Source: Moraxella canis (GTDB taxonomy: Bacteria; Pseudomonadota; Gammaproteobacteria; Pseudomonadales; Moraxellaceae). Taken from it: a stretch of DNA of 64,000 nucleotides. Positions 38,116-47,846 of this stretch are shown here, in pieces; position 1 is the stretch's first letter, and each line of letters starts with the position of its first letter. The position numbers and the translations under genes are program-made. The notes beneath the pieces are model-generated. The model did not search any database and was not told where the DNA came from. It was given only the letters and a program-made list of their open reading frames with translations. The stretch covers positions 86,753 through 150,752 of the forward strand of contig NZ_MUXT01000008.1 in the NCBI RefSeq assembly GCF_002014965.1, in the 5' to 3' direction.

Positions 38116-38808
38116 ATGGCGATTAATTCACCCATTATTGTAGCGGTTGATAAGCATAACTTAAACGACGCATTAGCTTTAGCGGACAGCTTAGATCCGG
38201 CACTATGTCGTCTAAAAGTGGGTAAAGAGCTATTTACTGCATGCGGTACCCAAGTGGTCAAGGCATTTTATGAACGTAAATTCGAGGTGTTTTTGGACCT
38301 AAAATTCCACGATATCCCAAATACCACCGCACAAGCGGTGCTTTCGGCGGCTGATATGGGCGTATGGATGACCAATATTCATGCCATGGTCGGCACCGAC
38401 GCAATGCGCTTATGTAAGACCCGCTTACAAGATGGTGGCTATGATACGCTACTGATTGCGGTAACTGTCCTAACTTCTATGACGGAGGCTAACTTATCTG
38501 AGCTTGGTATTCAGCGTCCGTTGAGCGAGCAGGTCTTGCATTTGGCGGGATTGACGCATGATTCAGGATTGGATGGCGTTGTCTGCTCAGCTCAAGAGGC
38601 GCAGCTTTTGAAACAAAAATTTGGTCAGCAGTTTAAATTGGTTACTCCTGGCATTCGCTTGTTAGAAGATGCCAAAGATGATCAAGCGCGTATTTGCACT
38701 CCAAATCAAGCACTGCAAAACGGCTCGGATTATTTGGTCATAGGGCGCTCAATCACAAATGCGCCTAACCCGAACGATAAGCTTCGGACAATCTTAGCTG
38801 GTATTTAA
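38116..38808 (+). CDS. pyrF: Orotidine 5'-phosphate decarboxylase
   Basis: Last step of UMP synthesis; 230 residues. The catalytic D-x-K-x-x-D pattern is in [27 protein letters not shown] at the start and [12 protein letters not shown] at the phosphate site are standard. AAGGAT lies 6 bases before the ATG. It is separated from queC by a bidirectional terminator. Confidence 0.97.
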   Translation: MAINSPIIVAVDKHNLNDALALADSLDPALCRLKVGKELFTACGTQVVKAFYERKFEVFLDLKFHDIPNTTAQAVLSAADMGVWMTNIHAMVGTDAMRLCKTRLQDGGYDTLLIAVTVLTSMTEANLSELGIQRPLSEQVLHLAGLTHDSGLDGVVCSAQEAQLLKQKFGQQFKLVTPGIRLLEDAKDDQARICTPNQALQNGSDYLVIGRSITNAPNPNDKLRTILAGI

Positions 38809-38826
38809 TTAATTCAGCATCCACTA

Positions 38827-38860
38827 AAACTAAGCCCTGTGATCAAACAGGGCTTAGTTT
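38827..38860. terminator. Bidirectional terminator between pyrF and queC
   Basis: A perfect 13-bp stem (38827-38839 with 38848-38860), 8-base loop. It lies between convergent genes. Confidence 0.88.
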
Positions 38861-38881
38861 ATGATAATCGGTAAGTCTGCG

Positions 38882-39580
38882 TTATTGATAGCGCGTTGGA
38901 TCGGCGATCTGGGCATCCATAAAGCCTTGCTTGCGCAAGTGGCAGCTGTCACAGTGACCACAAGCGCGTCCAGACTCATCGGCTTGATAGCAAGAAACCG
39001 TCAGTGAATAGTCCACGCCTAATGAGACACCAAGCTTTAAGGTCTCAGCTTTTGATAAATGTTGTAATGGTGCAATGATGGATAGGTGGTTGCCTTGTCT
39101 GCCTGCAACAGTGGCAAGGTTTGCCATGGTTTCAAAGGCAGCGATATAGTCAGGGCGGCAGTCAGGATATCCTGAATAATCCACCGAACTTACGCCGATG
39201 ATGATGGCGGAAGCTTGTGTTACTTCAGCGACTGCGAGCGCATAGGACAAAAAGATCGTATTGCGCGCTGGCACATAAGTGATCGGTGCAACTTGATCAT
39301 CATCGTTATAGATGATGGATTCATCGTGATCTGGTACTGATAGAGTCATATCGGTCAATGCCGAACCGCCAAGTTTTGCGATATCAATATCAATCACATG
39401 ATGCCTGATGCCAAGTTTTTTGGCGATATTTTGAGCGGCGTCAAGCTCGCTTGAATGGCGCTGACCATAGCGAAAACTGACGGCAGTGACAGTATTAAAT
39501 TGTGATTTTGCCCAGTATAAGCAGGTGGTTGAGTCCAGCCCCCCTGAAAATAATACGACGGCGTTTTGATTGTTATTCAT
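38882..39580 (-). CDS. queC: 7-cyano-7-deazaguanine synthase
   Basis: Makes preQ0, precursor of queuosine in tRNA. The PP-loop SGGLDST is at residues 12-18 (232-residue form). The C-terminal zinc-binding cysteines are in [21 protein letters not shown]. Three in-frame ATGs (39580, 39592, 39631) lack a clear ribosome-binding site; 39580 is chosen because it gives the usual short N-terminus before the PP-loop. Other que genes are not in the window. Confidence 0.95.
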   Translation of the reverse strand: MNNNQNAVVLFSGGLDSTTCLYWAKSQFNTVTAVSFRYGQRHSSELDAAQNIAKKLGIRHHVIDIDIAKLGGSALTDMTLSVPDHDESIIYNDDDQVAPITYVPARNTIFLSYALAVAEVTQASAIIIGVSSVDYSGYPDCRPDYIAAFETMANLATVAGRQGNHLSIIAPLQHLSKAETLKLGVSLGVDYSLTVSCYQADESGRACGHCDSCHLRKQGFMDAQIADPTRYQ

Positions 39581-39739
39581 ATGATATTTCATTGGATAAA
39601 GTTTTAAGAAAGATACTCCAAATTGTTGCATATTTCAACTATTTTTTTTAGCCAAGATTCTTTCATCAATACAAATGCCATCAAAGCATGATAGAATGAG
39701 CAGCCATAATTGATCTAAATTTGCTGTTCTGAGGGATGA

Positions 39740-40387
39740 ATGGAAGTCGAAATTATTAAAATTATTCTAGCTTTTATTGTGCTGATTAACCCATCGGCAG
39801 CCTTGGCGATGTTCGTTAATTTTACGCATGGATACAGCTATGAAGATAAGCGCCGTGTTGCGCGGATTGCCAGTGCGACGGTGTTTATCACGATTGCATT
39901 TTTTTCATTATTTGGTGAGACCATGTTGCGCGGTTTGGGCATCTCGTTGGGATCGTTTCGAGTTGCAGGCGGTATTTTGCTATTTTTGATCGCGCTTGGT
40001 ATGATGAATGATGGAAATAATCCCGTCAAGCCCAACGAAGACGAGCTAGAACTATCTCAGCCTAAGACAAAAAACCCAAGCGCTTTGACCGGCATTGCAG
40101 TGGTACCGCTAGCGATTCCGATGATGGTTGGACCTGGTGGCATCTCTACCGTCATTATCTATTCGTCTCAAGTGACGGGTGTTGTTGGGATGTCACTGAT
40201 CATCGTTGCAGGGCTTTGTATCAGTATCTTGTGTTATTTGTCTTTGATGGCGGCAGGGCGGATTAGCAAACTGCTTGGGGAGACTGGCTTAAATATCATC
40301 AACCGTATTATGGGGATTATTTTGGCAGCTTTAGCGATAGAAATCATTGTGGCAGGCTTAAGAACCATTTTCCCAAATTTATTATAA
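39740..40387 (+). CDS. MarC family integral membrane protein
   Basis: A 215-residue protein with six hydrophobic segments. VLINPSAALAMFVNFT near the N-terminus and VVPLAIPMMVGPGGISTVII in the middle are MarC signatures. The family was once linked to multiple antibiotic resistance but its function is unproven. A charged loop (residues 92-115) splits it into two halves. It is closed by a terminator shared with mnmC. Confidence 0.9.
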   Translation: MEVEIIKIILAFIVLINPSAALAMFVNFTHGYSYEDKRRVARIASATVFITIAFFSLFGETMLRGLGISLGSFRVAGGILLFLIALGMMNDGNNPVKPNEDELELSQPKTKNPSALTGIAVVPLAIPMMVGPGGISTVIIYSSQVTGVVGMSLIIVAGLCISILCYLSLMAAGRISKLLGETGLNIINRIMGIILAALAIEIIVAGLRTIFPNLL

Positions 40388-40402
40388 TCAGCCAAACAAT
40401 TT

Positions 40403-40428
40403 AGACTAAAGATAGCTTTAGTCTTTTT
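40403..40428. terminator. Terminator between marC and mnmC
   Basis: An 8-bp stem GACTAAAG/CTTTAGTC (40404-40423) with an ATAG loop and TTTTT on the plus strand. It overlaps the last codons of mnmC. Confidence 0.8.
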
Positions 40429-42367
40429 CTTGGATGGGAGTTTTTAATCGGTCACGATTCGGCGACAGTTTTGCCGATAGCTCAGATGATGCGGGTAAAA
40501 TGCCCCCGTCCATCATATCAGCCAATACCTCAGCACAAAACGGCGCAAAGCTAAAGCCCTTAGATCCCATCCCATATAGACAAAATATATGGCTGCTATT
40601 GGCAAGCTTACCGACCAAAGGGTGATAATCCGGCGTTTGGGCACGGATACCAACCCGACCTTTAAAATTGGCATCTTTAGAAATATTTAAAGCATGGCAA
40701 TAGTTGGGCAGAGCTTGGCTGAATTTTTGGAAGTTGCTAAAATGCTCATCGTCATTGACCGTCGTATCTGTGCTATTGCGTATAAAGCTTGCGCCAAACA
40801 ACAGGGATCTTGATTGGGTCTTAGGATCAAAAAATTCAGTGCTATAACCATCATATTTGATGGCGTTAGCAGCTTGAGTTGGCTGATGTGGATCGTCATT
40901 GTTGGTAAGGGCAAGCCAAGTGACTTGACCACGAATTTTTCGGCAATTAAAAAGCCGATCATCAATGAAATGACTGGCAAATCCTGCAGCGATCACGACT
41001 TGATCAAAGCTGAATTTTTGATCATTCTCACCATTAAATGCTGTCAGATCCACCCCATTGTCTTGCTCATGGATCTGCGTGACCCTATAAGGGTGGTGTA
41101 TAAAATGATCTTTGAGCGAAGCAGCGATATTGGCTGGATATAAAATACCGCCCATGGGGATGTGCGCAACAATCTCTGTTTGCAGTAGGTCTTGGCTGAG
41201 TGCAGAGCTGTCTTTATGTGGATGATAGGTGCTGATTAGTGATTTTGGATAATCATCGATCAGCGCCTGTCTTTTTTTGACCGTTTTTTGACTGGGTAAT
41301 AAAAAATCAAGAACGCCAATATGATCAAATATTTGTAAGTGCAAATTCATTGCCTTGTAATGGCGATATGAATACAAAAAACTGACTGTAGGCAGATGAG
41401 TGGCAGCATGATCTAGCAGTGTTAATTTGGGTGCGAACAATGCACATGGATTGCCCGAAGCGCCCGTCATGATGGCATCAGGTTCAAACAAATGCACCTC
41501 ATGCCCGCGGCAGCTAAGGGCATTAGCAGCACTAACGCCACTGATGCCACCGCCGATGATTGCGATTTTTTTGGGCTTAAAATCTGCTTGATCATGACTT
41601 AGGGTGGGCTGATTTGGCACTGGCGCTGTACACAGCATCTGCCTTTTTCGTCCAAAGCCTGCCGACTTAATCATATCAAACCCTGCATCAATCAAGCCGC
41701 GGCGTACAAATCCTGCCGCAGTAAAAGTTGCGACTGTGGTTTGGCTATGAGAAATCCGTGCCATCGCCTTAAATAAATCATCGCTCCACATGTCTGAGTT
41801 CTTAGCAGGAGCGAAGCCATCTAAAAACCATGCATCAATCCGCGCACTATGTTCGTGTTGATTATTGGCAATTTCATTCAGGCTATCTAAAGCCTCGCCA
41901 AACCATAAATCCAAAGTAATCCACTCGCTCAGATGTAAGCGGTGGCAGCCTGCTAAAGGTAGGGGGTAACTTTCAATCAGCGCATCCACCCAATCACTTA
42001 AGTCATCGTCAGTACGCCATACAGACAATGCCTGTGCAAAATCATCACGACTGAGCGGATATTTTTCGGTGCTGATAAAGTGTAATCGAGCGGATTTTGG
42101 GGCTAGTTTTTGCCAAAGCTGACAAACTGCTAAAAAGTTTAACCCTGTCCCAAATCCAGTTTCAGCGATAATAAAGCGCTGACCATCACTTAAACGACCA
42201 AATCGGTCGATCAACTGATTACCATTAATAAACACATGATGAGTCTCGCTCAAACCGCCGGCTCGTGAAAAATATATATCATCAAAATGCCGTGACGCGG
42301 GCACAAAACAGCCATTATGATCTTCTTTCCAGATGATATCAGCGGTTTGAAGCGTATCTGTCATCAT
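40418..42367 (-). CDS. mnmC: Bifunctional tRNA mnm5s2U methyltransferase / FAD oxidoreductase
   Basis: A 649-residue two-domain enzyme finishing mnm5s2U34 in tRNA. The N-terminal methyltransferase has ETGFGTGLNFLAVCQLW and DAWFLDGFAPAKNSDMW. The C-terminal oxidase starts with the FAD motif IAIIGGGISGVSAANAL near residue 270 and ends with GIRAQTPDYHPLVG and YGMGSKGF. GAGG precedes a double ATG (42367 or 42364). It is the last gene of the rnhA-dnaQ operon, 8 bp after yciI. Confidence 0.96.
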   Translation of the reverse strand: MMTDTLQTADIIWKEDHNGCFVPASRHFDDIYFSRAGGLSETHHVFINGNQLIDRFGRLSDGQRFIIAETGFGTGLNFLAVCQLWQKLAPKSARLHFISTEKYPLSRDDFAQALSVWRTDDDLSDWVDALIESYPLPLAGCHRLHLSEWITLDLWFGEALDSLNEIANNQHEHSARIDAWFLDGFAPAKNSDMWSDDLFKAMARISHSQTTVATFTAAGFVRRGLIDAGFDMIKSAGFGRKRQMLCTAPVPNQPTLSHDQADFKPKKIAIIGGGISGVSAANALSCRGHEVHLFEPDAIMTGASGNPCALFAPKLTLLDHAATHLPTVSFLYSYRHYKAMNLHLQIFDHIGVLDFLLPSQKTVKKRQALIDDYPKSLISTYHPHKDSSALSQDLLQTEIVAHIPMGGILYPANIAASLKDHFIHHPYRVTQIHEQDNGVDLTAFNGENDQKFSFDQVVIAAGFASHFIDDRLFNCRKIRGQVTWLALTNNDDPHQPTQAANAIKYDGYSTEFFDPKTQSRSLLFGASFIRNSTDTTVNDDEHFSNFQKFSQALPNYCHALNISKDANFKGRVGIRAQTPDYHPLVGKLANSSHIFCLYGMGSKGFSFAPFCAEVLADMMDGGILPASSELSAKLSPNRDRLKTPIQEKD

Positions 42368-42375
42368 CTGCCTCG

Positions 42376-42672
42376 TTATGACTTAGGAAGGACTTGGATA
42401 AAGGGCTTGACATCGACATGACTGTACACGCCTGCGATGATATAAGGATCTTGTGCTGCCCAAGCTTTGGCGGCATGAATATCCTCAAACTCAGCCACCA
42501 CCAAGCTGCCACTCATGGCAGGCTCTCCATGTGCGATGGGCGTGGGACCAGCAATGATGAGTCGATTTTGCGCCATCAGCGCGTTCAAGCGGTCAAGATG
42601 AGCAGGTCTGGCTTCGGTGCGCTTATCTAGACTGTCAGCGACATCGTGACCAATAATGGCAAATAACGGCAT
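42376..42672 (-). CDS. YciI family protein
   Basis: A 98-residue single-domain YciI-like protein. MPLFAIIGHDVADSLDKR and the conserved His-Asp pair, with RPAHLDRL and SLVVAEFEDIHAAKAW, agree with the family. YciI-like folds resemble dimeric alpha/beta barrels of the muconolactone isomerase type; function in this context is unknown. It lies between the DUF2868-like gene and mnmC. Confidence 0.87.
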   Translation of the reverse strand: MPLFAIIGHDVADSLDKRTEARPAHLDRLNALMAQNRLIIAGPTPIAHGEPAMSGSLVVAEFEDIHAAKAWAAQDPYIIAGVYSHVDVKPFIQVLPKS

Positions 42673-42693
42673 ATTGTCTCCTTTGACTTAAAA

Positions 42694-43962
42694 TCAGTGA
42701 TTAAATATGGGGATGCGGCGTTCATTCAGCGCTGATCTCCAAGCGTCATCGTGCGCTTGCCCACCAACAAGCATGGCAATGATACCAAATTGATGGTGAG
42801 CCAATCGCTCCACTTTACGCAAGATTCCGCGATCAGGGGCGGTATCGGTATTGATCACTAAATAAATTTGCGCTGATAAGTGATGAGCGTCTGAAAGCAG
42901 CGCATCTATTTGCGCGCGCGTATCAATCACCCCAAAATCTTTGATTGCACTGATGGGAATGTGATCGTGATAAGGTTTTTCAAGTGTGGCGATGACCAGT
43001 CGATCGCTCAATACAACAGGCGCAGCAGTCGTGGGCGTAGGCGCTTGATAATCATCCGCATCAATGATGGTCTGGCTATAAAAATTCATCAAATTGGCGT
43101 AATAGGGCGCTTTGATATCAATACTAAATTGTTGGCGAGCTCTTATGCGACTGTATAAATATGCCGCCAAGCGAGGCAGAACGCCATAAATCATCAGGCT
43201 TATCATTGCCAATAGGGCAAATTGTGCAGGCGTGTGATTTGATTCATTGGGCAATGTTAGTCCCAGCTGACTGGGGAGATAGCCGATAATATTTATCAAA
43301 CGATAAAAGTGATGATCAGCCAGTAGCGTCGATTCCCAGTGAAAGCTATAGCTTTTGAATAAAAACAAACCGAGCATGCCTAAGATACTGCCCATCAACC
43401 CAAATAGCCAAGCTCCGTGCAAGATACTGGCAATCTGCCACCGCTTAGTAGGCTTGATCGTATCATGTAATACGCCAAAACAAACTTTGCGAATGCTGGT
43501 ATCGCCATCACTTAGCTTATCAAATAGCTTGTTTTTAAGGGTGATATGCTCCACCACGCTGCCCAGCATCGAAGGGCGGTGGGGTAATGCAAGTGATGTC
43601 AGCCACCAAACCAAAGAAAGCGTATGCCAACCTAATAAAGCCACCATCAAATAAAAAAAGTTAATCGCTTGAGAGCCAAGCAGACCCGCCACACCAATCA
43701 GTGCCAAGATAAAATAAAGCAAATAAATCAATTTAATGACACTTAAGATGCTATGCTGTGCCTCTGATAAGGTCTCCATGATGCGCCCATCGCTGTCAAT
43801 TTTTTGGGCGCGAATAAACAGTTTGTCAAATGCCGTGCCGTTTTCTGACTTGACAACTTGGGTGATGACTTTTGGGTCTTGAGCGAAAATATAATTTTGA
43901 TCTTCAAGCCGTCTGATCACTTCTAAGTGCTGATGCGCTTTTATGGGATCGTCTGTTATCAT
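42694..43962 (-). CDS. DUF2868-like membrane protein
   Basis: A 422-residue protein with hydrophobic segments at about 73-90, 98-120 and 185-205, and another near 250-270. The C-terminal part is soluble. LVINTDTAPDRGILRKVERLAHHQ and the final W-x-x-A-L-N-E-R pattern remind me of DUF2868 proteins; this match is from memory and moderate. No enzymatic motif is visible. It overlaps rnfB by 4 bases (ATGA). Confidence 0.65.
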   Translation of the reverse strand: MITDDPIKAHQHLEVIRRLEDQNYIFAQDPKVITQVVKSENGTAFDKLFIRAQKIDSDGRIMETLSEAQHSILSVIKLIYLLYFILALIGVAGLLGSQAINFFYLMVALLGWHTLSLVWWLTSLALPHRPSMLGSVVEHITLKNKLFDKLSDGDTSIRKVCFGVLHDTIKPTKRWQIASILHGAWLFGLMGSILGMLGLFLFKSYSFHWESTLLADHHFYRLINIIGYLPSQLGLTLPNESNHTPAQFALLAMISLMIYGVLPRLAAYLYSRIRARQQFSIDIKAPYYANLMNFYSQTIIDADDYQAPTPTTAAPVVLSDRLVIATLEKPYHDHIPISAIKDFGVIDTRAQIDALLSDAHHLSAQIYLVINTDTAPDRGILRKVERLAHHQFGIIAMLVGGQAHDDAWRSALNERRIPIFNH

Positions 43963-44813
43963 GTCGCATTCTCACTGGTCGCTGGCGTAGGCTGTAGGGC
44001 GCTGAGCTCGGCATTGAGCTTGATCAGTTTATTTTGTAAGTCTGGATCGGTCTTGAGCGCTAATTGTTTATTGATTTTTTTAATTTGAGTGCGTAGCTTA
44101 GCTGCAGCGATCGTATTTTTGGCATGGGTTTCGTCAATTTCGGTATGTTGACGTTGGCTCAGTACATTCACCATGGCAGACTCGATGGTGCTTACAACTG
44201 GCTTTGCGCCCTGTTCAATGGTCGTAGCGACTCGATCAAGATGCTGATGGTAACGGCGGCGCAGATGGTTTTGTTCTGTGATTCTGTGATCATCACTTAA
44301 TGTACGAAAGTGTGGTACGACATCTATGCAGTCCACAGGGCAAGGTGCCAAGCACAGCTCGCAGCCTGTACACAGATCGGTAATGATGCTGTGCATGTGT
44401 TTGGCGGTGCCGATGATGGCATCAACAGGGCAGGCGGGTATGCATTTGGTGCAGCCGATACAGTCGGCTTCTTGGATGATGGCTCGCACTTCTTTGGGTC
44501 GATTGGTCAGCGGATCGATTTGCCACTGGCTTGGGGTAGCAGGCTTTGTGGGTCTGTTAAGTGTGTTTGCAATGGCATCAGTCACCGCTTGTCCACCTGG
44601 GACGCACAAATTAATCGCTTCACCGTTCATCACGATGCCATGCGCATAAGGCAGACAGCCATCATGATGACCGCATAAGCCACATTGAGTTTGCGGTAAA
44701 ATTGCATCAATGGCGGCAATGGTTTGACGATCAGTGTCGTCTAAGCTTTGTAAATTTAACGGCTTAAATAAGATGGGTAAATTATCCAAGCGCTCTGTCG
44801 TGTATGTAATCAT
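43959..44813 (-). CDS. rnfB: RnfB/RsxB-like ferredoxin, stand-alone
   Basis: A 284-residue iron-sulfur protein. The Fe-S motif of RnfB is at Cys44, Cys47, Cys53, Cys70. Two [4Fe-4S] ferredoxin motifs follow at 118-128 (CIGCTKCIPACP) and 148-158 (CTGCELCLAPCP). The usual N-terminal membrane anchor of RnfB is lacking: the protein starts ITYTTERLDNL. A charged helical C-terminus extends past 170. No other rnf gene is present, so it likely carries electrons for another partner. Such lone rnfB genes are known in Acinetobacter. Confidence 0.88.
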   Translation of the reverse strand: MITYTTERLDNLPILFKPLNLQSLDDTDRQTIAAIDAILPQTQCGLCGHHDGCLPYAHGIVMNGEAINLCVPGGQAVTDAIANTLNRPTKPATPSQWQIDPLTNRPKEVRAIIQEADCIGCTKCIPACPVDAIIGTAKHMHSIITDLCTGCELCLAPCPVDCIDVVPHFRTLSDDHRITEQNHLRRRYHQHLDRVATTIEQGAKPVVSTIESAMVNVLSQRQHTEIDETHAKNTIAAAKLRTQIKKINKQLALKTDPDLQNKLIKLNAELSALQPTPATSENAT

Positions 44814-44826
44814 GGTATCTTGTTGA

Positions 44827-45678
44827 TTAGGTATTCACCACCGCTTGAATCAGTGAGTGAGCGATGGTGCCTTGGTTTGGAATGGGTGGCAGCTGATCGA
44901 TATCAAAAAATTGAGCGTCGGCAAGCTCATTGCGCTGAATTTTGATTTGACCATGTTTATAATTGGCGATAAATCCAACCATCAAATTGCTTGGATAAGG
45001 CCAAGGCTGACTGTCAAAATATTGAACATTGTCAATATGCAGTCCCACTTCTTCGAAGACTTCGCGGTGAGCCGCCATGGGCAGCGTTTCACCAACCTCC
45101 ACAAAGCCTGCAATCAAGCCATAAATGCCACTTTTATGGCGATGATGACGCGCCAAAAGAATCTGTTTTTTGTGGGTCGTAGGATGCGTGCGAGTAATGG
45201 CAACAATGACGCAAGGCTGTACTCTGGGATAGGCGCGGTGACGGCATTTTGGGCAAATTTTAGCATGTTCACCTTGGGGATGCGCAGCGGTCTTAGCGCC
45301 GCAGCGACTACAAAACTGATGATCATTGTGCCAACCAATCAGCATGATCGCGCGAGCCATCAAGTTTAGCGTCTCATCATCTATCACGGTCAAAAATTCA
45401 CGAAAACTGATGGCTTTTAGGTTTCTGACGGTTTTGGTGTCATAGCCTTGACCATAAGCAAAAACACACCCAAGCTTGATGGCATCATCTACAGTCATGG
45501 CATGACTGATCGGTAGCTGATCTGATGAACATAATAATAAGGATTGCTCGTCATGCGTTTCTGCAAAACCCAGATGGATGGCATCGCTTGGCGCGTTGGG
45601 CAGTTTTAGCACAAATGGTAGCCCATCGCTTGTACACAAAATACCATCGCCTTGAATGAGCCAAATTTTAGCCGTCAT
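44827..45678 (-). CDS. nudC: NAD+/NADH pyrophosphatase, NudC-like Nudix hydrolase
   Basis: A 283-residue Nudix hydrolase. The zinc ribbon is CSRCG and [11 protein letters not shown], and the Nudix box is [23 protein letters not shown]. The downstream [14 protein letters not shown] matches the NudC SQPWPFPxS signature. In E. coli NudC hydrolyses NAD(H) and removes NAD caps from RNA. Its ATG overlaps the stop of the rnhA-dnaQ fusion (ATGA). Confidence 0.95.
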   Translation of the reverse strand: MTAKIWLIQGDGILCTSDGLPFVLKLPNAPSDAIHLGFAETHDEQSLLLCSSDQLPISHAMTVDDAIKLGCVFAYGQGYDTKTVRNLKAISFREFLTVIDDETLNLMARAIMLIGWHNDHQFCSRCGAKTAAHPQGEHAKICPKCRHRAYPRVQPCVIVAITRTHPTTHKKQILLARHHRHKSGIYGLIAGFVEVGETLPMAAHREVFEEVGLHIDNVQYFDSQPWPYPSNLMVGFIANYKHGQIKIQRNELADAQFFDIDQLPPIPNQGTIAHSLIQAVVNT

Positions 45679-47702
45679 GATAGCACCTTAGCGCGCCATG
45701 TCGCATCAGCTTCGATATCAGACTTAGACAGCGTGAGTAGATCTGCATACTGCGATAGATCATGAAATTTGGATCCGCCGGCGTGGGTGTCGCTACCTGC
45801 AGTGTCGTCATCATCAATCGCCATCGCAATCTGACCACCTGTCATCGCCAAATACACCTCAGCCAAAATCTCTGAGTCAAGTAATGCCCCGTGAAAGGTG
45901 CGATCCTTTTGACCGACGCCAAGTCGCTTGACCAAAGCATCCAAGCTGTTTTTTTGACCAGGATACATCTGCTTGGCGAGCGCCAGTGTGTCGGTAACTT
46001 GAACACTGGCTGCAAAATTACTTAAGCCTGCACGGTTAAATTCCATGTTCAAAAATTTCATATCAAACGTGGCGTTGTGCGCGATAATCTCACTGCCCGC
46101 CATAAAGTCATAAATCTGCTGCGCGACTTCAGCAAATTTGGGCTTATCCGACACAAACTCATTACTGATGCCATGAACTTGTATGACCTCATCATCCATG
46201 TGCTTTTCAGGATTGATGTACACATGTAAAATATTGCCTGTAAATTTACGCCCAACCAATTCAACAATCCCGACCTCAACGATGCGATCGCCACCAACTT
46301 CATCAAAACCTGTGGTCTCAGTATCCATGATCAGCTGCCTTTCGGGCGCGCCTCGATTATCAGGCTTGGGTAAAATTGGCCAAAAATCAGGATTAGCGCG
46401 GCTGGTATCACCATCATAAGCAGGGTTTTGAATGGTGTTATATTCACCAATTTTAGGCGCTTGAGTGCGCTCAGCCGGCTCTACTGATGCCATCTCGTCG
46501 TGGGGCGCATATGGCGCACCTGAAAGACCTTGATCATAAGGCGGTTCTGCCAAATCCATCTGACCACCTGTCATCGCCAAATACACTTCAGCTAAGATCT
46601 CTGAGTCAAGTAATGCCCCATGAAAGGTACGATCCCTTTGACCGACGCCAAGCCGCTTGACCAAAGCATCCAAGCTGTTTTTTTGATTGGGGAAGTTTTG
46701 CTTGGCGATGACATATGTGTCAATCACCTGAACGCGATTTGAAAAGTCAGTCAAGCCAACACGGTCAAATTCCGCTTTCAAAAATCGCATATCAAACTCT
46801 GCATTATGTGCGATAACTTGGCTATCTACCATAAATTCATAAATAAACTGCGCCACTTCGGCAAATGTAGGCTGCTGTGCGGCAAATTCATTACTGATGT
46901 CATGAATGCTCATGACTTTATCGCCCATCGGTCTTTGGGGGTTGAGATACACGTGTAGCACGTTACCTGTGTATTTGCGATCAATCAGCTCAACAACACC
47001 GATCTCGACAATGCGATCGCCGTCAAGCTCATACATGCCTGTCGTTTCGGTGTCAAAAATTAATTGACGCTTTGGATTACCGCGATTGATGGGCTTTGGT
47101 AGGATTGGCCAAAATTCACTGTCTGCACTTTGTGTATCGCCCGTATAATTGGGATTTTGGATGGTATTGTGCGTGTAATGGCGCTCCGGTTTGGGCGTAT
47201 CCACCATGAAATTTTCGTCATTTTGGGCTGTGGGATTGGGGGAGAGTTCATCTCCAAAACTATCCACGCCTTTATTGGCTAACTGATCTGCCATTTCGTT
47301 GCCAGCATGACCGGCATGACCTTTGATCCACTGCCAATCGATGATGCGATTTTGGGTCAGCTGATCCAATCTTTGCCACAGATCTTGATTTAAGACAGGT
47401 TTACCATCTGCTTTTTTCCAGCCGCGCGACTTCCAACCGCTGATCCACTGAGTAATGCCATCTTTGACATAGCCTGAATCCGTCCAAAGCTGTAAAGGCA
47501 TCTGTGCAGGTGATACCTCCAACGCCGTGATGGCAGCCATCAATTCCATGCGATTATTGGTGGTGTCAGGCTCACCGCCCCACAGACGCCGTTCATCGCC
47601 ATTGAAATACTGCAAATACACGCCCCAGCCGCCTGCAGATGCGCCTTGTTTGCCATTGCCTTTACAGGCGCCGTCGGTATAAGCGATATTAAGTTGGCTC
47701 AT
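45675..47702 (-). CDS. RNase HI fused to two tandem DnaQ (Pol III epsilon) exonuclease domains
   Basis: A single frame of 675 residues. Residues 1-148 are RNase HI with catalytic Asp10 ([11 protein letters not shown]), Glu53 (NNRMELMA), Asp75 (LWTDSGYV) and Asp139 in [13 protein letters not shown]. Residues about 179-380 are a DnaQ exonuclease: Asp217/Glu219 (DTETTG), Asp304, His361, Asp366. Residues about 422-623 are a second: Asp460/Glu462, Asp547, His604, Asp609. Both copies carry the same linker ([13 protein letters not shown]) and have no indel between them. Only copy 2 keeps a QxxMA clamp-motif-like QIAMAI, and it has a C-terminal tail as epsilon does to bind Pol III alpha. E. coli has separate, divergent rnhA and dnaQ. 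First gene of a six-gene operon. Confidence 0.95.
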   Translation of the reverse strand: MSQLNIAYTDGACKGNGKQGASAGGWGVYLQYFNGDERRLWGGEPDTTNNRMELMAAITALEVSPAQMPLQLWTDSGYVKDGITQWISGWKSRGWKKADGKPVLNQDLWQRLDQLTQNRIIDWQWIKGHAGHAGNEMADQLANKGVDSFGDELSPNPTAQNDENFMVDTPKPERHYTHNTIQNPNYTGDTQSADSEFWPILPKPINRGNPKRQLIFDTETTGMYELDGDRIVEIGVVELIDRKYTGNVLHVYLNPQRPMGDKVMSIHDISNEFAAQQPTFAEVAQFIYEFMVDSQVIAHNAEFDMRFLKAEFDRVGLTDFSNRVQVIDTYVIAKQNFPNQKNSLDALVKRLGVGQRDRTFHGALLDSEILAEVYLAMTGGQMDLAEPPYDQGLSGAPYAPHDEMASVEPAERTQAPKIGEYNTIQNPAYDGDTSRANPDFWPILPKPDNRGAPERQLIMDTETTGFDEVGGDRIVEVGIVELVGRKFTGNILHVYINPEKHMDDEVIQVHGISNEFVSDKPKFAEVAQQIYDFMAGSEIIAHNATFDMKFLNMEFNRAGLSNFAASVQVTDTLALAKQMYPGQKNSLDALVKRLGVGQKDRTFHGALLDSEILAEVYLAMTGGQIAMAIDDDDTAGSDTHAGGSKFHDLSQYADLLTLSKSDIEADATWRAKVLS
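45834..46439 (-). repeat. DnaQ domain copy 2 (intragenic duplication)
   Basis: Encodes residues 422-623 of the fusion protein. It is the direct-repeat partner of 46563-47168 at an offset of exactly 729 bp. By hand count about 141 of 202 residues match. The last 125 bp (45832-45956) differ at only 7 positions from the matching part of copy 1. Confidence 0.95.
46563..47168 (-). repeat. DnaQ domain copy 1 (intragenic duplication)
   Basis: Encodes residues 179-380 of the fusion protein, including the linker that begins TIQNP and all exonuclease motifs. The copy ends at GGQ, after which a 41-residue Pro/Glu-rich linker leads to copy 2. Confidence 0.95.
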
Positions 47703-47808
47703 GATGCTTGCTCATATGATTGATAGTAATCAGAATATTATAAATCATTGCAGGGCTTTGTGCGAATTTTTTGGTCTGGGTTTGGTCTATGGAGAGCGGC
47801 TTTGAGTA

Positions 47809-47817
47809 TGATATAAT
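47809..47817 (+). promoter_or_regulatory. Extended -10 promoter of the TrmB-like gene
   Basis: TGATATAAT matches TGnTATAAT, 30 bases before the ATG. The same TATGATATAATGC string occurs upstream of the hydrolase at 568. No convincing -35. Confidence 0.6.
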
Positions 47818-47846
47818 GCCTTATTTACCGCAAATTATTACCGTTT

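Noticed and set aside
45834..47168. The DnaQ duplication as an assembly artefact
   Set aside because: The copies differ at about 30% of residues and have different flanking linkers; a duplicated-read artefact would be identical.
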